Assembly: GCA_944324915.1 (NCBI GenBank)
Contig: CALUYD010000003.1
Coordinates: 60,971-124,970, forward strand
Source of the DNA: Candidatus Gastranaerophilales bacterium
GTDB lineage: Bacteria > Cyanobacteriota > Vampirovibrionia > Gastranaerophilales > Gastranaerophilaceae
Direction: 5' to 3'
Length of the DNA: 64,000 nt
The notes beneath the pieces are model-generated. The model made no database searches. It saw nothing but the letters and a program-made list of their open reading frames with translations, and had not been told where the DNA came from. Shown here piece by piece: positions 35,855 through 46,330 of this stretch (position 1 is the first letter of the stretch; every line of letters starts with the position of its first letter). The position numbers and the translations under genes were made by a program.

Positions 35855-37957
35855 TTGGGTAAACTCAAAGATTTATTAAAAAATAATGATATAGCATTAG
35901 CTATTGGTCTTGTTACCATTGTTTTAATGATGGTAATACCTATCCCTGCGCAACTTTTAGATTTACTTTTAACCTTAAATATATCTTTATCGGTTTTAAT
36001 TCTTCTTGTTTGTTTATATACAAAAGAACCCCTTGAATACTCTAGTTTTCCTACAATTCTTCTTATAGCTACACTATTTAGACTTGGTCTTAACGTAACA
36101 TCAACCAGATTAATTCTCCTTGAGGCAGATGCAGGTTCAGTTATTGAATCATTTGGTCAATTTGTTGTTGGCGGTAATTATGTAGTAGGTGCTGTAATAT
36201 TTGTAATTCTTGTAATAATTAACTTTATGGTTATTACAGGAGGTGCAGGAAGAGTAGCTGAAGTAAGCGCACGTTTTACATTAGATGCCATGCCGGGTAA
36301 ACAATTATCAATTGACGCCGACTTAAACTCAGGCTTAATTGATGAAGCAGAGGCAAAAAGAAGAAGAAAAGCGCTTTTAAGAGAGGCTGATTTTTATGGC
36401 ACTATGGATGGTGCTTCAAAGTTTGTCAAAGGTGATGCCACAGCAGGTATCATCATCACTATTATTAATATAATAGGCGGTTTAATTATTGGTATTGTAC
36501 AGTTAAAAATGCAGCCAATGGACGCTCTATCTACTTACACTATTTTAACAGTAGGGGACGGTTTGGTTTCACAAATTCCTGCTCTAATTATATCAACTGC
36601 AACAGGTTTGATTATCTCTCGTGCTTCAGGTTCTGATAATTCACTATCAGAAGATATAAGACAAGAAATGTTCCAAAATCCGAAAGTTCTTGGAATAATT
36701 AGCGGTCTTTTATTCTGTATGGGTATAGTTCCAGGCATGCCAACCGTTCCATTTTTAGCTATTTCATTATTGTCAGGGGGCTTAGGCTTTAAAAAATATA
36801 AAGATAAAATTGAAGAAGCTCGCCAAGCAGAAATTGCTCAAAAAGAAGCAAAAAAAGCAGAAAAATTAGGCAAGAAAAAGAAAAAAGCAACAAGAGAAAG
36901 TGTATTAGAGCTTTTAGCTGTTGAAACGCTTGAAATTGAAATAGGATATAGATTAGTAAGCCTTTTAGATGTTGAAAAAGGCGGTGATTTATTAGATAGA
37001 ATATCTCAAATAAGAAGACAAACCGCTCTTGACTTAGGTATTGTGCTTCCATCAATTCGCGTAAGAGATAATCTTCAATTGCCTCCAAACACATATCAGA
37101 TAAAACTAAAAGGAACGACAATTGAAACAGGTGAAGTTTATCCTGATAGAAATCTTGCAATGAATTCTATGGGAGGAGAGGATGATCCTAATGTAGTTGG
37201 AATTTCAGCAATTGAACCTGCATTTCATCTAAAAGCAACATGGATTTTAGAAAAAGATAAAGAATACGCTGAATCCGTAGGCTATACGGTAGTTAGCCCA
37301 AGTGCAGTTGTTTCAACTCATTTAACTGAAATTATAAAGAAAAATGCAGCTGAAATCATAACAAGAAGTGATGTTCAACAATTAATTGATAACCTTAAAA
37401 AAGAAGTTAACGAAACTTATGTTAACGACTTAATGAAAGAATTAACAACAGCAGACGTTCAACAAGTTATGCAAAATCTTCTTAAAGAAAGGGTTTCAAT
37501 AAGAGATTTAAAAACAATTTTAGAAACAATGAGCTTACAATATAAAATTAACAAGAACTATAATTTCCTAACAGAAAGATGTAGAGAAGCACTTGCAAGA
37601 AATATTTGCAAACAAAATCTTTCAGATACAGGGGAATTATTAGTAATCACTATGACTCAAGAAGTAGAGCAAGAAATTGCAAAAGGAATAAACCCTGATG
37701 GCGAAAGTTTAACTCTAAATCCGGATTTCGTAAAAAGATTAATGGACAGCTTAAATTTAGAATTTGAAAAAGCAATTCAGCAAACAGGCAATCAACCCGT
37801 AATTTTATGCTCTTCACCTATTAGGTTGATTTTTAGACGTTTAATCGAAAAAACATACCCACAAATAACAATTATGTCTTATAATGAAGTAACAAACAAT
37901 GTTAAAGCAAAATCAGTAGGCATAATAAGAGCCAATTTAAGAACAGCATCCATATAG
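35855..37957 (+). CDS. flhA: Flagellar type III export protein FlhA
   Basis: 700 residues: eight membrane helices, then a large cytoplasmic domain that docks export substrates and chaperones. The FHIPEP-family signature region reads GRVAEVSARFTLDAMPGKQ and is followed by a DADLNSGLIDEAEAKRRR loop. The start is a TTG at 35855; the purine-rich AGGGAG lies 13 bases before it and a closer AGG just ahead. A Lys-rich linker (about 330-350) joins membrane and cytoplasmic parts. It heads the operon with the PilZ, kinase and HD-GYP genes. Confidence 0.96.
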   Translation: MGKLKDLLKNNDIALAIGLVTIVLMMVIPIPAQLLDLLLTLNISLSVLILLVCLYTKEPLEYSSFPTILLIATLFRLGLNVTSTRLILLEADAGSVIESFGQFVVGGNYVVGAVIFVILVIINFMVITGGAGRVAEVSARFTLDAMPGKQLSIDADLNSGLIDEAEAKRRRKALLREADFYGTMDGASKFVKGDATAGIIITIINIIGGLIIGIVQLKMQPMDALSTYTILTVGDGLVSQIPALIISTATGLIISRASGSDNSLSEDIRQEMFQNPKVLGIISGLLFCMGIVPGMPTVPFLAISLLSGGLGFKKYKDKIEEARQAEIAQKEAKKAEKLGKKKKKATRESVLELLAVETLEIEIGYRLVSLLDVEKGGDLLDRISQIRRQTALDLGIVLPSIRVRDNLQLPPNTYQIKLKGTTIETGEVYPDRNLAMNSMGGEDDPNVVGISAIEPAFHLKATWILEKDKEYAESVGYTVVSPSAVVSTHLTEIIKKNAAEIITRSDVQQLIDNLKKEVNETYVNDLMKELTTADVQQVMQNLLKERVSIRDLKTILETMSLQYKINKNYNFLTERCREALARNICKQNLSDTGELLVITMTQEVEQEIAKGINPDGESLTLNPDFVKRLMDSLNLEFEKAIQQTGNQPVILCSSPIRLIFRRLIEKTYPQITIMSYNEVTNNVKAKSVGIIRANLRTASI

Positions 37958-37966
37958 GTACAAAAA

Positions 37967-38590
37967 ATGAATGAATTATTAAAAAATACGCAAGAATTTA
38001 AAATAATACCGAGCAACTTTAAAAGCTCCGGAATATTAAATATAACTGATGTTACAGACGATAAAATTATCGCAAAATTAATTCTAATCGATGAAAAAGA
38101 ACTTGAAGATTATTCAATAAATTCAAATGTGGAAATTTTTGGTGTAAATCCTCTTGGATTAATTTATTTTGAAACAAAGATATTATCAAAAGATAAAGAT
38201 AATATAACTCTTGCCCTCACACAAGATTACAGCATTATTCAAAGAAGAGAATATTCTCGTGTTGGTTTAAATCAAGGACAGGTAATTTTTAAAGATATAC
38301 CAGATGAAAACATATTGCATGTAGAAGATATTTCAGCAGGTGGTATTAAGTTAATATCTAAAATACCTCTTGAAATAGATAAATATTATGATATTGAAAT
38401 TAAACTTTCAACAAATATGACCATAGAATGTGCTCTATCTCCTATCAGAGTTACTCAAACAAGCTATAAAGAACAAAACGCTTATTCTATATCAGGAAAA
38501 TTTGTTGATTTAGAAAATGCAGACAGAATTGTCTTGGTACAATATGCATTCAAAACAAAAATGGAAGAACAAAACAAAGAAAACGAATAA
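37967..38590 (+). CDS. PilZ-domain protein (probable c-di-GMP receptor)
   Basis: 207 residues. The C-terminal PilZ domain shows RREYSRVG (RxxxR) near 92-99 and VEDISAGGIKL (D/NxSxxG) near 118, the two c-di-GMP-binding motifs. The N-terminal 85 residues are a beta-rich segment like the YcgR-N domain. It lies 9 bases after flhA, so a flagellar-brake or export-control role is likely but inferred. Confidence 0.88.
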   Translation: MNELLKNTQEFKIIPSNFKSSGILNITDVTDDKIIAKLILIDEKELEDYSINSNVEIFGVNPLGLIYFETKILSKDKDNITLALTQDYSIIQRREYSRVGLNQGQVIFKDIPDENILHVEDISAGGIKLISKIPLEIDKYYDIEIKLSTNMTIECALSPIRVTQTSYKEQNAYSISGKFVDLENADRIVLVQYAFKTKMEEQNKENE

Positions 38591-38592
38591 AA

Positions 38593-38925
38593 ATGGATAA
38601 CACCACTACAACAAAAAACGAAGAAGTAAAATATTCAAAACTTTTATCCTCTCTTTTTTGTTCAACTTCAATCATAGGATTGTCGATACTAAGTTTGTTG
38701 AACAATTTTACGATGGATTTATACACAACTACGCTTCTATTAAAAACAGTGGTTCCAGCTTCTTTTTGTTTTTGGTTTATAGGCTATGTTATAGGAAAAA
38801 TACTTGACGGATTAAACAAAGAAATAGTTAAAGAGCAAATAAAACAAGAAAAAGAAGCCTATGAAATGCCAAGCATGTTTGCAGGCGACAGCAGTATTAT
38901 GGAAGATGATTTTGGAAAGCTATGA
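38593..38925 (+). CDS. Small two-helix membrane protein
   Basis: 110 residues with two hydrophobic segments (about 19-37 and 49-70), the second containing WFIGYVIGKILDGLN, and an acidic C-terminal tail. Unrecognised. It is placed 2 bases after the PilZ gene, and its stop overlaps the histidine kinase ATG (ATGA), so it is part of the flhA operon. Confidence 0.75.
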   Translation: MDNTTTTKNEEVKYSKLLSSLFCSTSIIGLSILSLLNNFTMDLYTTTLLLKTVVPASFCFWFIGYVIGKILDGLNKEIVKEQIKQEKEAYEMPSMFAGDSSIMEDDFGKL

Positions 38926-40502
38926 AAAATTTTAATTTAAGCAAAATAAAACCATTCAAATTAAGCATTAGCGTATATTTAGCAACTCTTATGGGCGGCG
39001 TAATTATTATCGTTACGGCACTTTTGCTTTTTATTGCAATGGGAAATATCAAAAATCTCGTTGGCGAGTATGAATCAGACTCCAATACGCTGAGAAATTA
39101 CCTTGCAACAATACTTACTCAAACAATAAAATATGACATAGAAAAAAAAGATTTTAACTCAACAAAACACATGTTTGATTTTTATAAAACAGAAAATCTT
39201 TTAGCTTATGTTTATATCAAAAACGATAAAAACGATAAAGTTATCTTAGGGCAAGATGATTTCATTAATATGCAAAACAGCAACGGTCAAGGCATAAAAG
39301 AACTATCAAAAACAATAGGGAATTACACTCTTTATTACGGTATCCAAACAAGCGATAGACTAGCACTATACCATGACAGCCTTTTTGAACTTATTTCATA
39401 CGTACTTTTCTTGGTTATAATAATCGGTATTTTTGCAAGTATGTGTTTTGCATCAATCATTTCAAAACCATTAAAAGAAGTATCGAGTGCGGCTAAGAAA
39501 ATTACAGACGGGCAATTTGATGTAAAAATTGAAAAATCAAACTTCGCTGAAATTGATGATTTAATATATTCATGTAACGAAATGGCATTTCAATTAAAAG
39601 AATTATATTCTTCGTTAGAATTAAAAGTTCAAGAAAGAACAATAGCCCTTGAAACTGCCAACAAGAAACTCAAAGAAACACAAGCAATGATGGTTCACTC
39701 TGAAAAAATGCGCTCATTAGGCGAACTTGTTGCAGGTATTGCCCATGAAATCAATAACCCTGTAAATTTCATACACGGAAACATAATGATTTTACAAAAT
39801 TATGTTAAAGATTTATTTGATGTAATTAATCTTTATGAAACCGCAGAAGGGTCAATTCCAGCTGATATTAAAGAAAAAATAGAAAATCTTAAAAAAGAAA
39901 TTGATTTGGATTTTATCAAGGATGATGTAAACGATTTGATAAAAAGCTGTAAAGAAGGAACAGAAAGAACCAAAAACATCGTTCTTGACCTTAAAAACTT
40001 CTCCAGAATGGAAGAAATGGTGTTAACTCAATTTGATATACCAAAAGAAATAGATACAACATTGAATATTTTGAACAACAAATATAAAAACAGAATTACA
40101 GTAATCAAAAATTATGCACCTGATACACCTAAAATTGAGGCTTATGGCGGACAATTAAACCAGGTGTTCATGAATATATTAGATAATGCACAAGATGCAA
40201 TTGAAGGCAGTGGAACACTTACAATAAACACATACAAAGAAGATGAAAACGTAAAAATTGAATTTATAGATACAGGCTCAGGCATTCCTGAAGAAAACCT
40301 CAAAAAAATCTTTGATCCATTCTTTACAACAAAACAAGTTGGAAAAGGAACAGGGCTCGGCATGAGCATTTCATACAGAGTAATAAAAGATCATAACGGA
40401 ACAATTGAAGTAGAATCAGAAGTGGGAAAAGGTACCAAATTTACAGTTACACTACCAATTACCCATCAAAAAGAAGAAGCAGAAAATCAAGAAATAATAT
40501 AA
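38922..40502 (+). CDS. Membrane sensor histidine kinase
   Basis: 526 residues: membrane helix at about 16-41, extracytoplasmic sensor (about 45-150), second helix (about 156-180), HAMP, coiled coil, then the kinase core. The phospho-accepting H275 is in AGIAHEINNP. The N box NQVFMNILDNAQDAIEG and the G boxes DTGSGIPEENLKKIFDPFF and GKGTGLGMSI are intact. The sequence type (E-I-N-N-P after His) is the NtrB/ZraS-like group. Its partner is likely the next gene. Signal sensed is unknown. Confidence 0.93.
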   Translation: MKNFNLSKIKPFKLSISVYLATLMGGVIIIVTALLLFIAMGNIKNLVGEYESDSNTLRNYLATILTQTIKYDIEKKDFNSTKHMFDFYKTENLLAYVYIKNDKNDKVILGQDDFINMQNSNGQGIKELSKTIGNYTLYYGIQTSDRLALYHDSLFELISYVLFLVIIIGIFASMCFASIISKPLKEVSSAAKKITDGQFDVKIEKSNFAEIDDLIYSCNEMAFQLKELYSSLELKVQERTIALETANKKLKETQAMMVHSEKMRSLGELVAGIAHEINNPVNFIHGNIMILQNYVKDLFDVINLYETAEGSIPADIKEKIENLKKEIDLDFIKDDVNDLIKSCKEGTERTKNIVLDLKNFSRMEEMVLTQFDIPKEIDTTLNILNNKYKNRITVIKNYAPDTPKIEAYGGQLNQVFMNILDNAQDAIEGSGTLTINTYKEDENVKIEFIDTGSGIPEENLKKIFDPFFTTKQVGKGTGLGMSISYRVIKDHNGTIEVESEVGKGTKFTVTLPITHQKEEAENQEII

Positions 40503-40513
40503 TAGAGGCACAA

Positions 40514-41539
40514 ATGGCAGAAGAAAAAAGATATAAAATTTTAATAGTTGATGATGAAGAAGATAATTTAGCGCTACTATATAGAACTCTGAGGAGTAAA
40601 TATGAAGTAGTAAAAGCACATAACGCAATTGAAGCTCTTGAAATATTAAAAAATGAAAAATTCGATTGCATTTTATCTGACCACAAAATGCCTTTAATGG
40701 ATGGTGTTGAATTTTTAAAAAGAGTAAACGATATTCAACCAAAAACCATGCGCCTTTTAGTCACTGCATATTCAGATGTTAAAATACTTATTGATGCTAT
40801 CAACTATGCAAAAATATATAGATACATTAAAAAACCATTTACGCCTGATGAACTATTGATGATAGTAGAATCAGCTCTTGAATGTTATCAATTAAAAATA
40901 GATAACGAAAACTTGATTACAGATTTAAAAGATTTATTTTCAGGAACTGTAAAAGCAATCATAGAAGCCCTTGATGCTAAAGATTCTTTTACATTAGGTC
41001 GTTCAAGACGTGTTGCTTTTTATGCGCTAAAAATAGTTGATAAACTAGCACTAAGCCCCACCGAAGCAAGCAAAATTGAGCTTGCAGGCTTATTGCATGA
41101 TATTGGTATGATTGGTGTTACTGAAGAAATTTTAAACAAAACACAAAAATTAACCGATGAAGAATACGAAAAAATCAAAATGCATGTTCACTACAGTGTA
41201 AAAATACTAGAAGATATTAAACAACTCTGCGAAATTACAGAGATTATCAAATATCACCATGAATACTACAACGGATGTGGCTATCCTTTTGGTTTAAAGG
41301 GTGATGAAATACCATTGGGTTCAAGAATAATCGCAATAGCTGACGCTTACGACTCTATGGTTTCAAATAGAGCATATAGAGCAAGTTTATCTAGTGAAGA
41401 TGCAATAAAAATACTTGAACAAGGCGCAGGCAAACAATTTGACCCAAATTTAGTTGAAATTTTCAAAGAAATATTACCCGACGCAATTAAAGAAATAAAT
41501 GAATACGAAAAACAAAACGAAATAAATACGGAACAATAA
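40514..41539 (+). CDS. Response regulator with HD-GYP domain (RpfG-like)
   Basis: 341 residues. The receiver domain has acidic DDEED at 13-17 region, phospho-acceptor D56 in LSDHKMPLMDG and the conserved Lys in YIKKPF. The HD-GYP phosphodiesterase domain follows, with H195-D196 in LLHDIGMIGV, a HVHYSVKIL segment and HHEYYNGCGYPFGLKGDEIP. The usual GYP motif is present as CGYP. Such proteins hydrolyse c-di-GMP. The adjacent PilZ gene would read the same molecule. It starts 11 bases after the kinase. Confidence 0.93.
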   Translation: MAEEKRYKILIVDDEEDNLALLYRTLRSKYEVVKAHNAIEALEILKNEKFDCILSDHKMPLMDGVEFLKRVNDIQPKTMRLLVTAYSDVKILIDAINYAKIYRYIKKPFTPDELLMIVESALECYQLKIDNENLITDLKDLFSGTVKAIIEALDAKDSFTLGRSRRVAFYALKIVDKLALSPTEASKIELAGLLHDIGMIGVTEEILNKTQKLTDEEYEKIKMHVHYSVKILEDIKQLCEITEIIKYHHEYYNGCGYPFGLKGDEIPLGSRIIAIADAYDSMVSNRAYRASLSSEDAIKILEQGAGKQFDPNLVEIFKEILPDAIKEINEYEKQNEINTEQ

Positions 41540-42220
41540 ATGAGAACATTAGAAATATACACAGGCGCTTATGCTTCAGGCAAAAGCGAAAATGCCATAA
41601 ATAGAGCCATCGAATATATTAATAACAACAAAAAAATTACATTAGTAGATTTAGATACGGTTGAGCCTGCATATTGTATGCGCCCATTAGAAAAAACATT
41701 GAAAGATATGGGCATAGACTTAATTCTTCAATCTGATTACTTTGGTTTAGGAGAAGCCGGTTCTTATGTAACCAACGAACAGATAAATTGTCTAAAGAAA
41801 AACGATAACGACATCATAATAGACGTAGGATATGGCGTAACAGGACTTGACACACTAGATATTTTAAACGATATAGATTTAGAAGAAAATATTAAAATAT
41901 ATCTTGTAGTAAACACTTCTAAATTTGAAACAATGGATAAAGATTCAATTTTAGAATATATAAAATTCAACAGTGGCGAAAATAAAAAGCCTTGGAAAAA
42001 GATTTCAGGTTTTATTTCTAATACCCACTTAGGCGATGAAACAACAAAAGAAGATATAATAAGAGGGTATGAAATTTTAAAACAAGTTGCAAATGAAACA
42101 AAAATCCCTATTGTTGCAATCAGTGCAGACCAAAAATTTCAAGGTCAATTTGAAAATGACCAATATGATGGCATTCAAATAAAATACCTTAACCGATTAA
42201 TGCCAAAAGCATTATGGTAG
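41540..42220 (+). CDS. P-loop ATPase/GTPase of unknown role
   Basis: 226 residues. Walker A GAYASGKSE lies near residues 9-17, a LVDLDTVEPA stretch near 35-45 and a DIIIDVGYGVTG segment near 91 follow, so the fold is SIMIBI/MinD-like. It starts immediately after the HD-GYP stop and closes the flhA operon. That position suggests, without proof, a FlhG-like role in flagellar number or placement; the sequence is not close enough to call it FlhG. Confidence 0.7.
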   Translation: MRTLEIYTGAYASGKSENAINRAIEYINNNKKITLVDLDTVEPAYCMRPLEKTLKDMGIDLILQSDYFGLGEAGSYVTNEQINCLKKNDNDIIIDVGYGVTGLDTLDILNDIDLEENIKIYLVVNTSKFETMDKDSILEYIKFNSGENKKPWKKISGFISNTHLGDETTKEDIIRGYEILKQVANETKIPIVAISADQKFQGQFENDQYDGIQIKYLNRLMPKALW

Positions 42221-42221
42221 A

Positions 42222-42521
42222 TTATTTTTGTATTTTATTTATTGGAATGTAAGTTTTTGTAGCTGTATCAGGCATGAAATGACTTGAGTTGATAATTTTA
42301 TCAATAAATGATGATTTATCATCAATATCATTAACCTCTTGCGCTTCTTGCAATTGTTCTTCTGTTAAATATGAAGAATTGTTGAAATCATAATTGTTCC
42401 AATCAACGTTTGTTTCGTAATATTCTTGAGTATGATTGACAGGACTGATTTTTTCCTTTGCATAAACAGAAGCGTTTATAACTAACAAACCAAAAAGTAA
42501 TAATGAAATTGTTTTATTCAT
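42222..42521 (-). CDS. Small exported protein
   Basis: 99 residues with a signal peptide (MNKTISLLLFGLLVINASVYA) and a strong AGGAGG site. The mature part is acidic and aromatic-rich with no recognised motif. It converges on the P-loop gene with a 1-base gap. Confidence 0.7.
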   Translation of the reverse strand: MNKTISLLLFGLLVINASVYAKEKISPVNHTQEYYETNVDWNNYDFNNSSYLTEEQLQEAQEVNDIDDKSSFIDKIINSSHFMPDTATKTYIPINKIQK

Positions 42522-42619
42522 ATATTGCCTCCTAGTATAAAAAATACCATTTAATTAAAAATTATCAATAATAAAAGTTGCGTCCAACTTAACATTTTTT
42601 AATCTTTTCAAATAATAAT

Positions 42620-43081
42620 TTATCTTGCAATATATTCTATATATTTTTCAAGCGCTTGATACCCATCTTGAAATTCAACATAACGACCGGAGCTTACAGT
42701 TAACCTAAGATGTTTTAGTTCTTTAATTCTTATTTCAAACAACTCATCTGCATAAGCTGCAAGTAAAATATCGCCACTATTTGACCAATTTTTTAGTTGT
42801 TCAATTTGTCTGTTTATTTGAGATATATTTGAATTTTCCAATGTCATAAAGCCATGGCGAGCTAACACCGCTCTATCTGCATTGGTTATAGGAATAACTG
42901 CAGCGCATGAGCCAAAAATTCTTTTAATTAAAACATAATTAGATGCAAGTTGTTTGTGTTTGATAGGTACATGCGATTTACCCAATGCAACCGCAGTATT
43001 TATATTTGCATAATAATCGTTTGATTTAAAACTCTTTTTAACACTACCATAAAAGGAATTAGTATTGCCATTCCTAAGCAT
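42620..43081 (-). CDS. Hypothetical tagged protein (SFYG motif)
   Basis: 153 residues, no signal peptide. Residues 9-12 are SFYG after an Asn/Gly-rich start, in the same place as SFSG in the gene next to flhA. A GGGAG site precedes the ATG. The middle is an unrecognised alpha/beta segment (VPIKHKQLASNYVLIKRIFG). The C-terminal part is helical. Function unknown; it belongs to the tag family described under findings. Confidence 0.65.
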   Translation of the reverse strand: MLRNGNTNSFYGSVKKSFKSNDYYANINTAVALGKSHVPIKHKQLASNYVLIKRIFGSCAAVIPITNADRAVLARHGFMTLENSNISQINRQIEQLKNWSNSGDILLAAYADELFEIRIKELKHLRLTVSSGRYVEFQDGYQALEKYIEYIAR

Positions 43082-43235
43082 TGTAAACTCCCACTAATAT
43101 TCGATACAGTTATTATAATCAAAAACTAAATTTGAACAAAGTATTTAACAAAAATTTACTTATTACGATGTAGATAAATTAAATTTGCTCTTTTTTAAAA
43201 AATATGCTCTAATTGTCATATAGAAAGAGGTAATT

Positions 43236-43700
43236 ATGGAAAGAACATTTGTAGCAATTAAGCCTGACGGCGTAAAAAGAGGATTAATAGGAAAAATTAT
43301 CGAAAGGTTTGAAAATAAATCCTATAAAATTGTAGCTCTTAAGTTAATGAACGTAACGCCGGAAATTGCTGCAAAACATTACGAAGAACACTATGGAAAA
43401 CCTTTCTATGATAAATTAATTAAATTTATTACGATGGGTCCGATTGTCGCAATGGCAGTTGAAGGCAAAAATGTTATCAAAGGCGTTAGACATCTTGTCG
43501 GAAAAACAAATCCTGATGAAGCTGATGACGGTTCAATAAGAGCTGATTTTTCATCTTATTCAACAACAAACCTTGTTCATGCTTCAGATTGCCCTGAAAG
43601 CGCTCAAAGAGAATTAAATCTATACTTTGACGAAAAAGAAATTTGTAATAACTACAAAAATATGTTTGAAATAGTGCTTGATGAATTAGGCGAAAAATAG
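43236..43700 (+). CDS. ndk: Nucleoside diphosphate kinase
   Basis: 154 residues. ERTFVAIKPDGVKRGLIGKI, the YEEHYGKPFY segment and the catalytic His in NLVHASDCPESAQREL are conserved. It balances NTP pools by phosphoryl transfer. An AGAGGT site precedes the ATG. tgt begins at the very next base after the stop. Confidence 0.97.
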   Translation: MERTFVAIKPDGVKRGLIGKIIERFENKSYKIVALKLMNVTPEIAAKHYEEHYGKPFYDKLIKFITMGPIVAMAVEGKNVIKGVRHLVGKTNPDEADDGSIRADFSSYSTTNLVHASDCPESAQRELNLYFDEKEICNNYKNMFEIVLDELGEK

Positions 43701-44822
<1,122 letters not shown>

Positions 44823-45203
44823 CTATTTAACATAATAATGTTCTAAATCAAAAGGAATTATTGCAATTTTTTCAGCTTGGATGTTTCTATAAAAAAATCT
44901 CTTAATAGCATGTGAATTTTCGCTTTTTGAAAGCCAAAGAGCAACAAGTTTTTCTTCTTGAGGAGCAAGCGCACCGGAGTTTTTTTCGTGACTATCTATT
45001 TTAAATTCAGCCTCTAAAACACCAATTCTAACTGAAATTAATTTATCTTTCGTTTTTTCATCCGTATTTATATTTAGACTCAAACCCTTATAGCGATACA
45101 TTTCGGGTGTACTGCGCTTTGTAGGATCAGCCTTGCACATTTCTTCAATCATAAAATTTGATAAACTCTGCTCAAGTTTTTCAAGTGCTTTCTTTTCTTT
45201 CAT
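44823..45203 (-). CDS. Hypothetical protein
   Basis: 126 residues, unrecognised. Charged, with no signal peptide or membrane helix. The middle has strand-like segments (LISVRIGVLEAEFKID) and the end reads FDLEHYYVK. It converges on tgt with no gap. Coding likelihood is supported by an ATG start and consistent composition only. Confidence 0.6.
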   Translation of the reverse strand: MKEKKALEKLEQSLSNFMIEEMCKADPTKRSTPEMYRYKGLSLNINTDEKTKDKLISVRIGVLEAEFKIDSHEKNSGALAPQEEKLVALWLSKSENSHAIKRFFYRNIQAEKIAIIPFDLEHYYVK

Positions 45204-45381
45204 AAAAAAATTATAATTCCGTTTTAAATAAAAGTTAATTTAATTCAACCAAAAATAGGAAATATTTAGTTTTGTAAAGAAAAATTAAAGAAAAATAAGG
45301 CTTAAAATAAAAAATGTGTTGACTTCAAACATTGTTTATTGTGAAATATATAATACAGTAAACTATTATTAAGGGGAAAAT

Positions 45382-45762
45382 ATGCCTACAATTAATCAAT
45401 TAATTAAACGTGAAAGACAAAAAATTCAAGATAAAACAAAATCACCAGCTCTTACAAGCTGTCCTCAAAGACGTGGGGTTTGCACAAGAGTTTATACAAC
45501 AACTCCTAAAAAACCTAACTCAGCAATGAGAAAAGTTGCTCGTGTACGTCTTACAAACGGATTTGAAGTTACTTCATACATCCCCGGTATCGGACACAAC
45601 TTGCAAGAACACTCTGTTGTGCTGATCAGAGGTGGCAGGGTTAAAGACCTTCCTGGTGTAAGATATCATATCATCAGAGGTACTTTAGATACTCAAGGTG
45701 TTGCAAACAGAACACAATCAAGATCTAAATACGGTACTAAAAAAGCAAAAGCTAAAAAGTAA
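45382..45762 (+). CDS. rpsL: 30S ribosomal protein S12
   Basis: 126 residues. [33 protein letters not shown] and the [14 protein letters not shown] decoding-site loop are canonical. An AAGGGG site precedes the ATG. Codon usage is the cleaner, highly expressed type. It pairs with rpsG 16 bases downstream. Confidence 0.98.
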   Translation: MPTINQLIKRERQKIQDKTKSPALTSCPQRRGVCTRVYTTTPKKPNSAMRKVARVRLTNGFEVTSYIPGIGHNLQEHSVVLIRGGRVKDLPGVRYHIIRGTLDTQGVANRTQSRSKYGTKKAKAKK

Positions 45763-45778
45763 GAAAGGTTAATACATA

Positions 45779-46249
45779 ATGTCAAGAAGATCAAAACCGG
45801 CAAAACGCATTCCAGCTCCGGATCCTATATACAACAGTGTTGATATTGCAAAATTCATCAACAGACTAATGAAAAAAGGTAAAAAATCTGTTGCACAAAG
45901 AATTTTCTATACAACAATGGAAAAAGTTCAAGAACGTACTAAATCAGAACCAATCGAAACATTTAAAAAAGCCTTAACAAATGCAACTCCATTAATCGAA
46001 GTTAAAGCTCGCAGAATCGGTGGTTCAACATATCAAGTACCTATTGATGTTAAAGCTGACAGAGGTCAAGCTCTTGCTTCTCAATGGATTATTGAAGCAG
46101 CAAGAAAAAGAGGCGGAAAATCTATGATTGAAAAATTAACAAGTGAAATCCTAGACGCTTCAAACTCAATGGGTTCAGCTGTTAAGAAAAAAGAAGATAC
46201 TCACAAAATGGCTGAAGCTAATAAGGCTTTTGTACATTACAGATACTAA
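45779..46249 (+). CDS. rpsG: 30S ribosomal protein S7
   Basis: 156 residues. RRIGGSTYQVPIDVKADR and KREDTHKMAEANKAF-like (KKEDTHKMAEANKAF) are conserved. An intrinsic terminator follows 29 bases after the stop, so fusA and tuf, which usually come next in the str operon, are absent here. Confidence 0.98.
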   Translation: MSRRSKPAKRIPAPDPIYNSVDIAKFINRLMKKGKKSVAQRIFYTTMEKVQERTKSEPIETFKKALTNATPLIEVKARRIGGSTYQVPIDVKADRGQALASQWIIEAARKRGGKSMIEKLTSEILDASNSMGSAVKKKEDTHKMAEANKAFVHYRY

Positions 46250-46277
46250 TTCTTACAAACAATACAACTAACAAATA

Positions 46278-46307
46278 AAAAATCCGCTCAAAATAGGGCG
46301 GATTTTT
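46278..46307 (+). terminator. Intrinsic terminator after rpsL-rpsG
   Basis: A 10-bp stem (AAAAATCCGC / GCGGATTTTT) with a 10-base loop ends in Ts. Confidence 0.88.
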
Positions 46308-46330
46308 AAACAGTTACACAGGAAACTATT

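Noticed and set aside
45319..45354. TTGACT and TATAAT before rpsL as a promoter.
   Set aside because: The spacing is 24 bases, too long; a promoter is surely nearby but I could not fix it.
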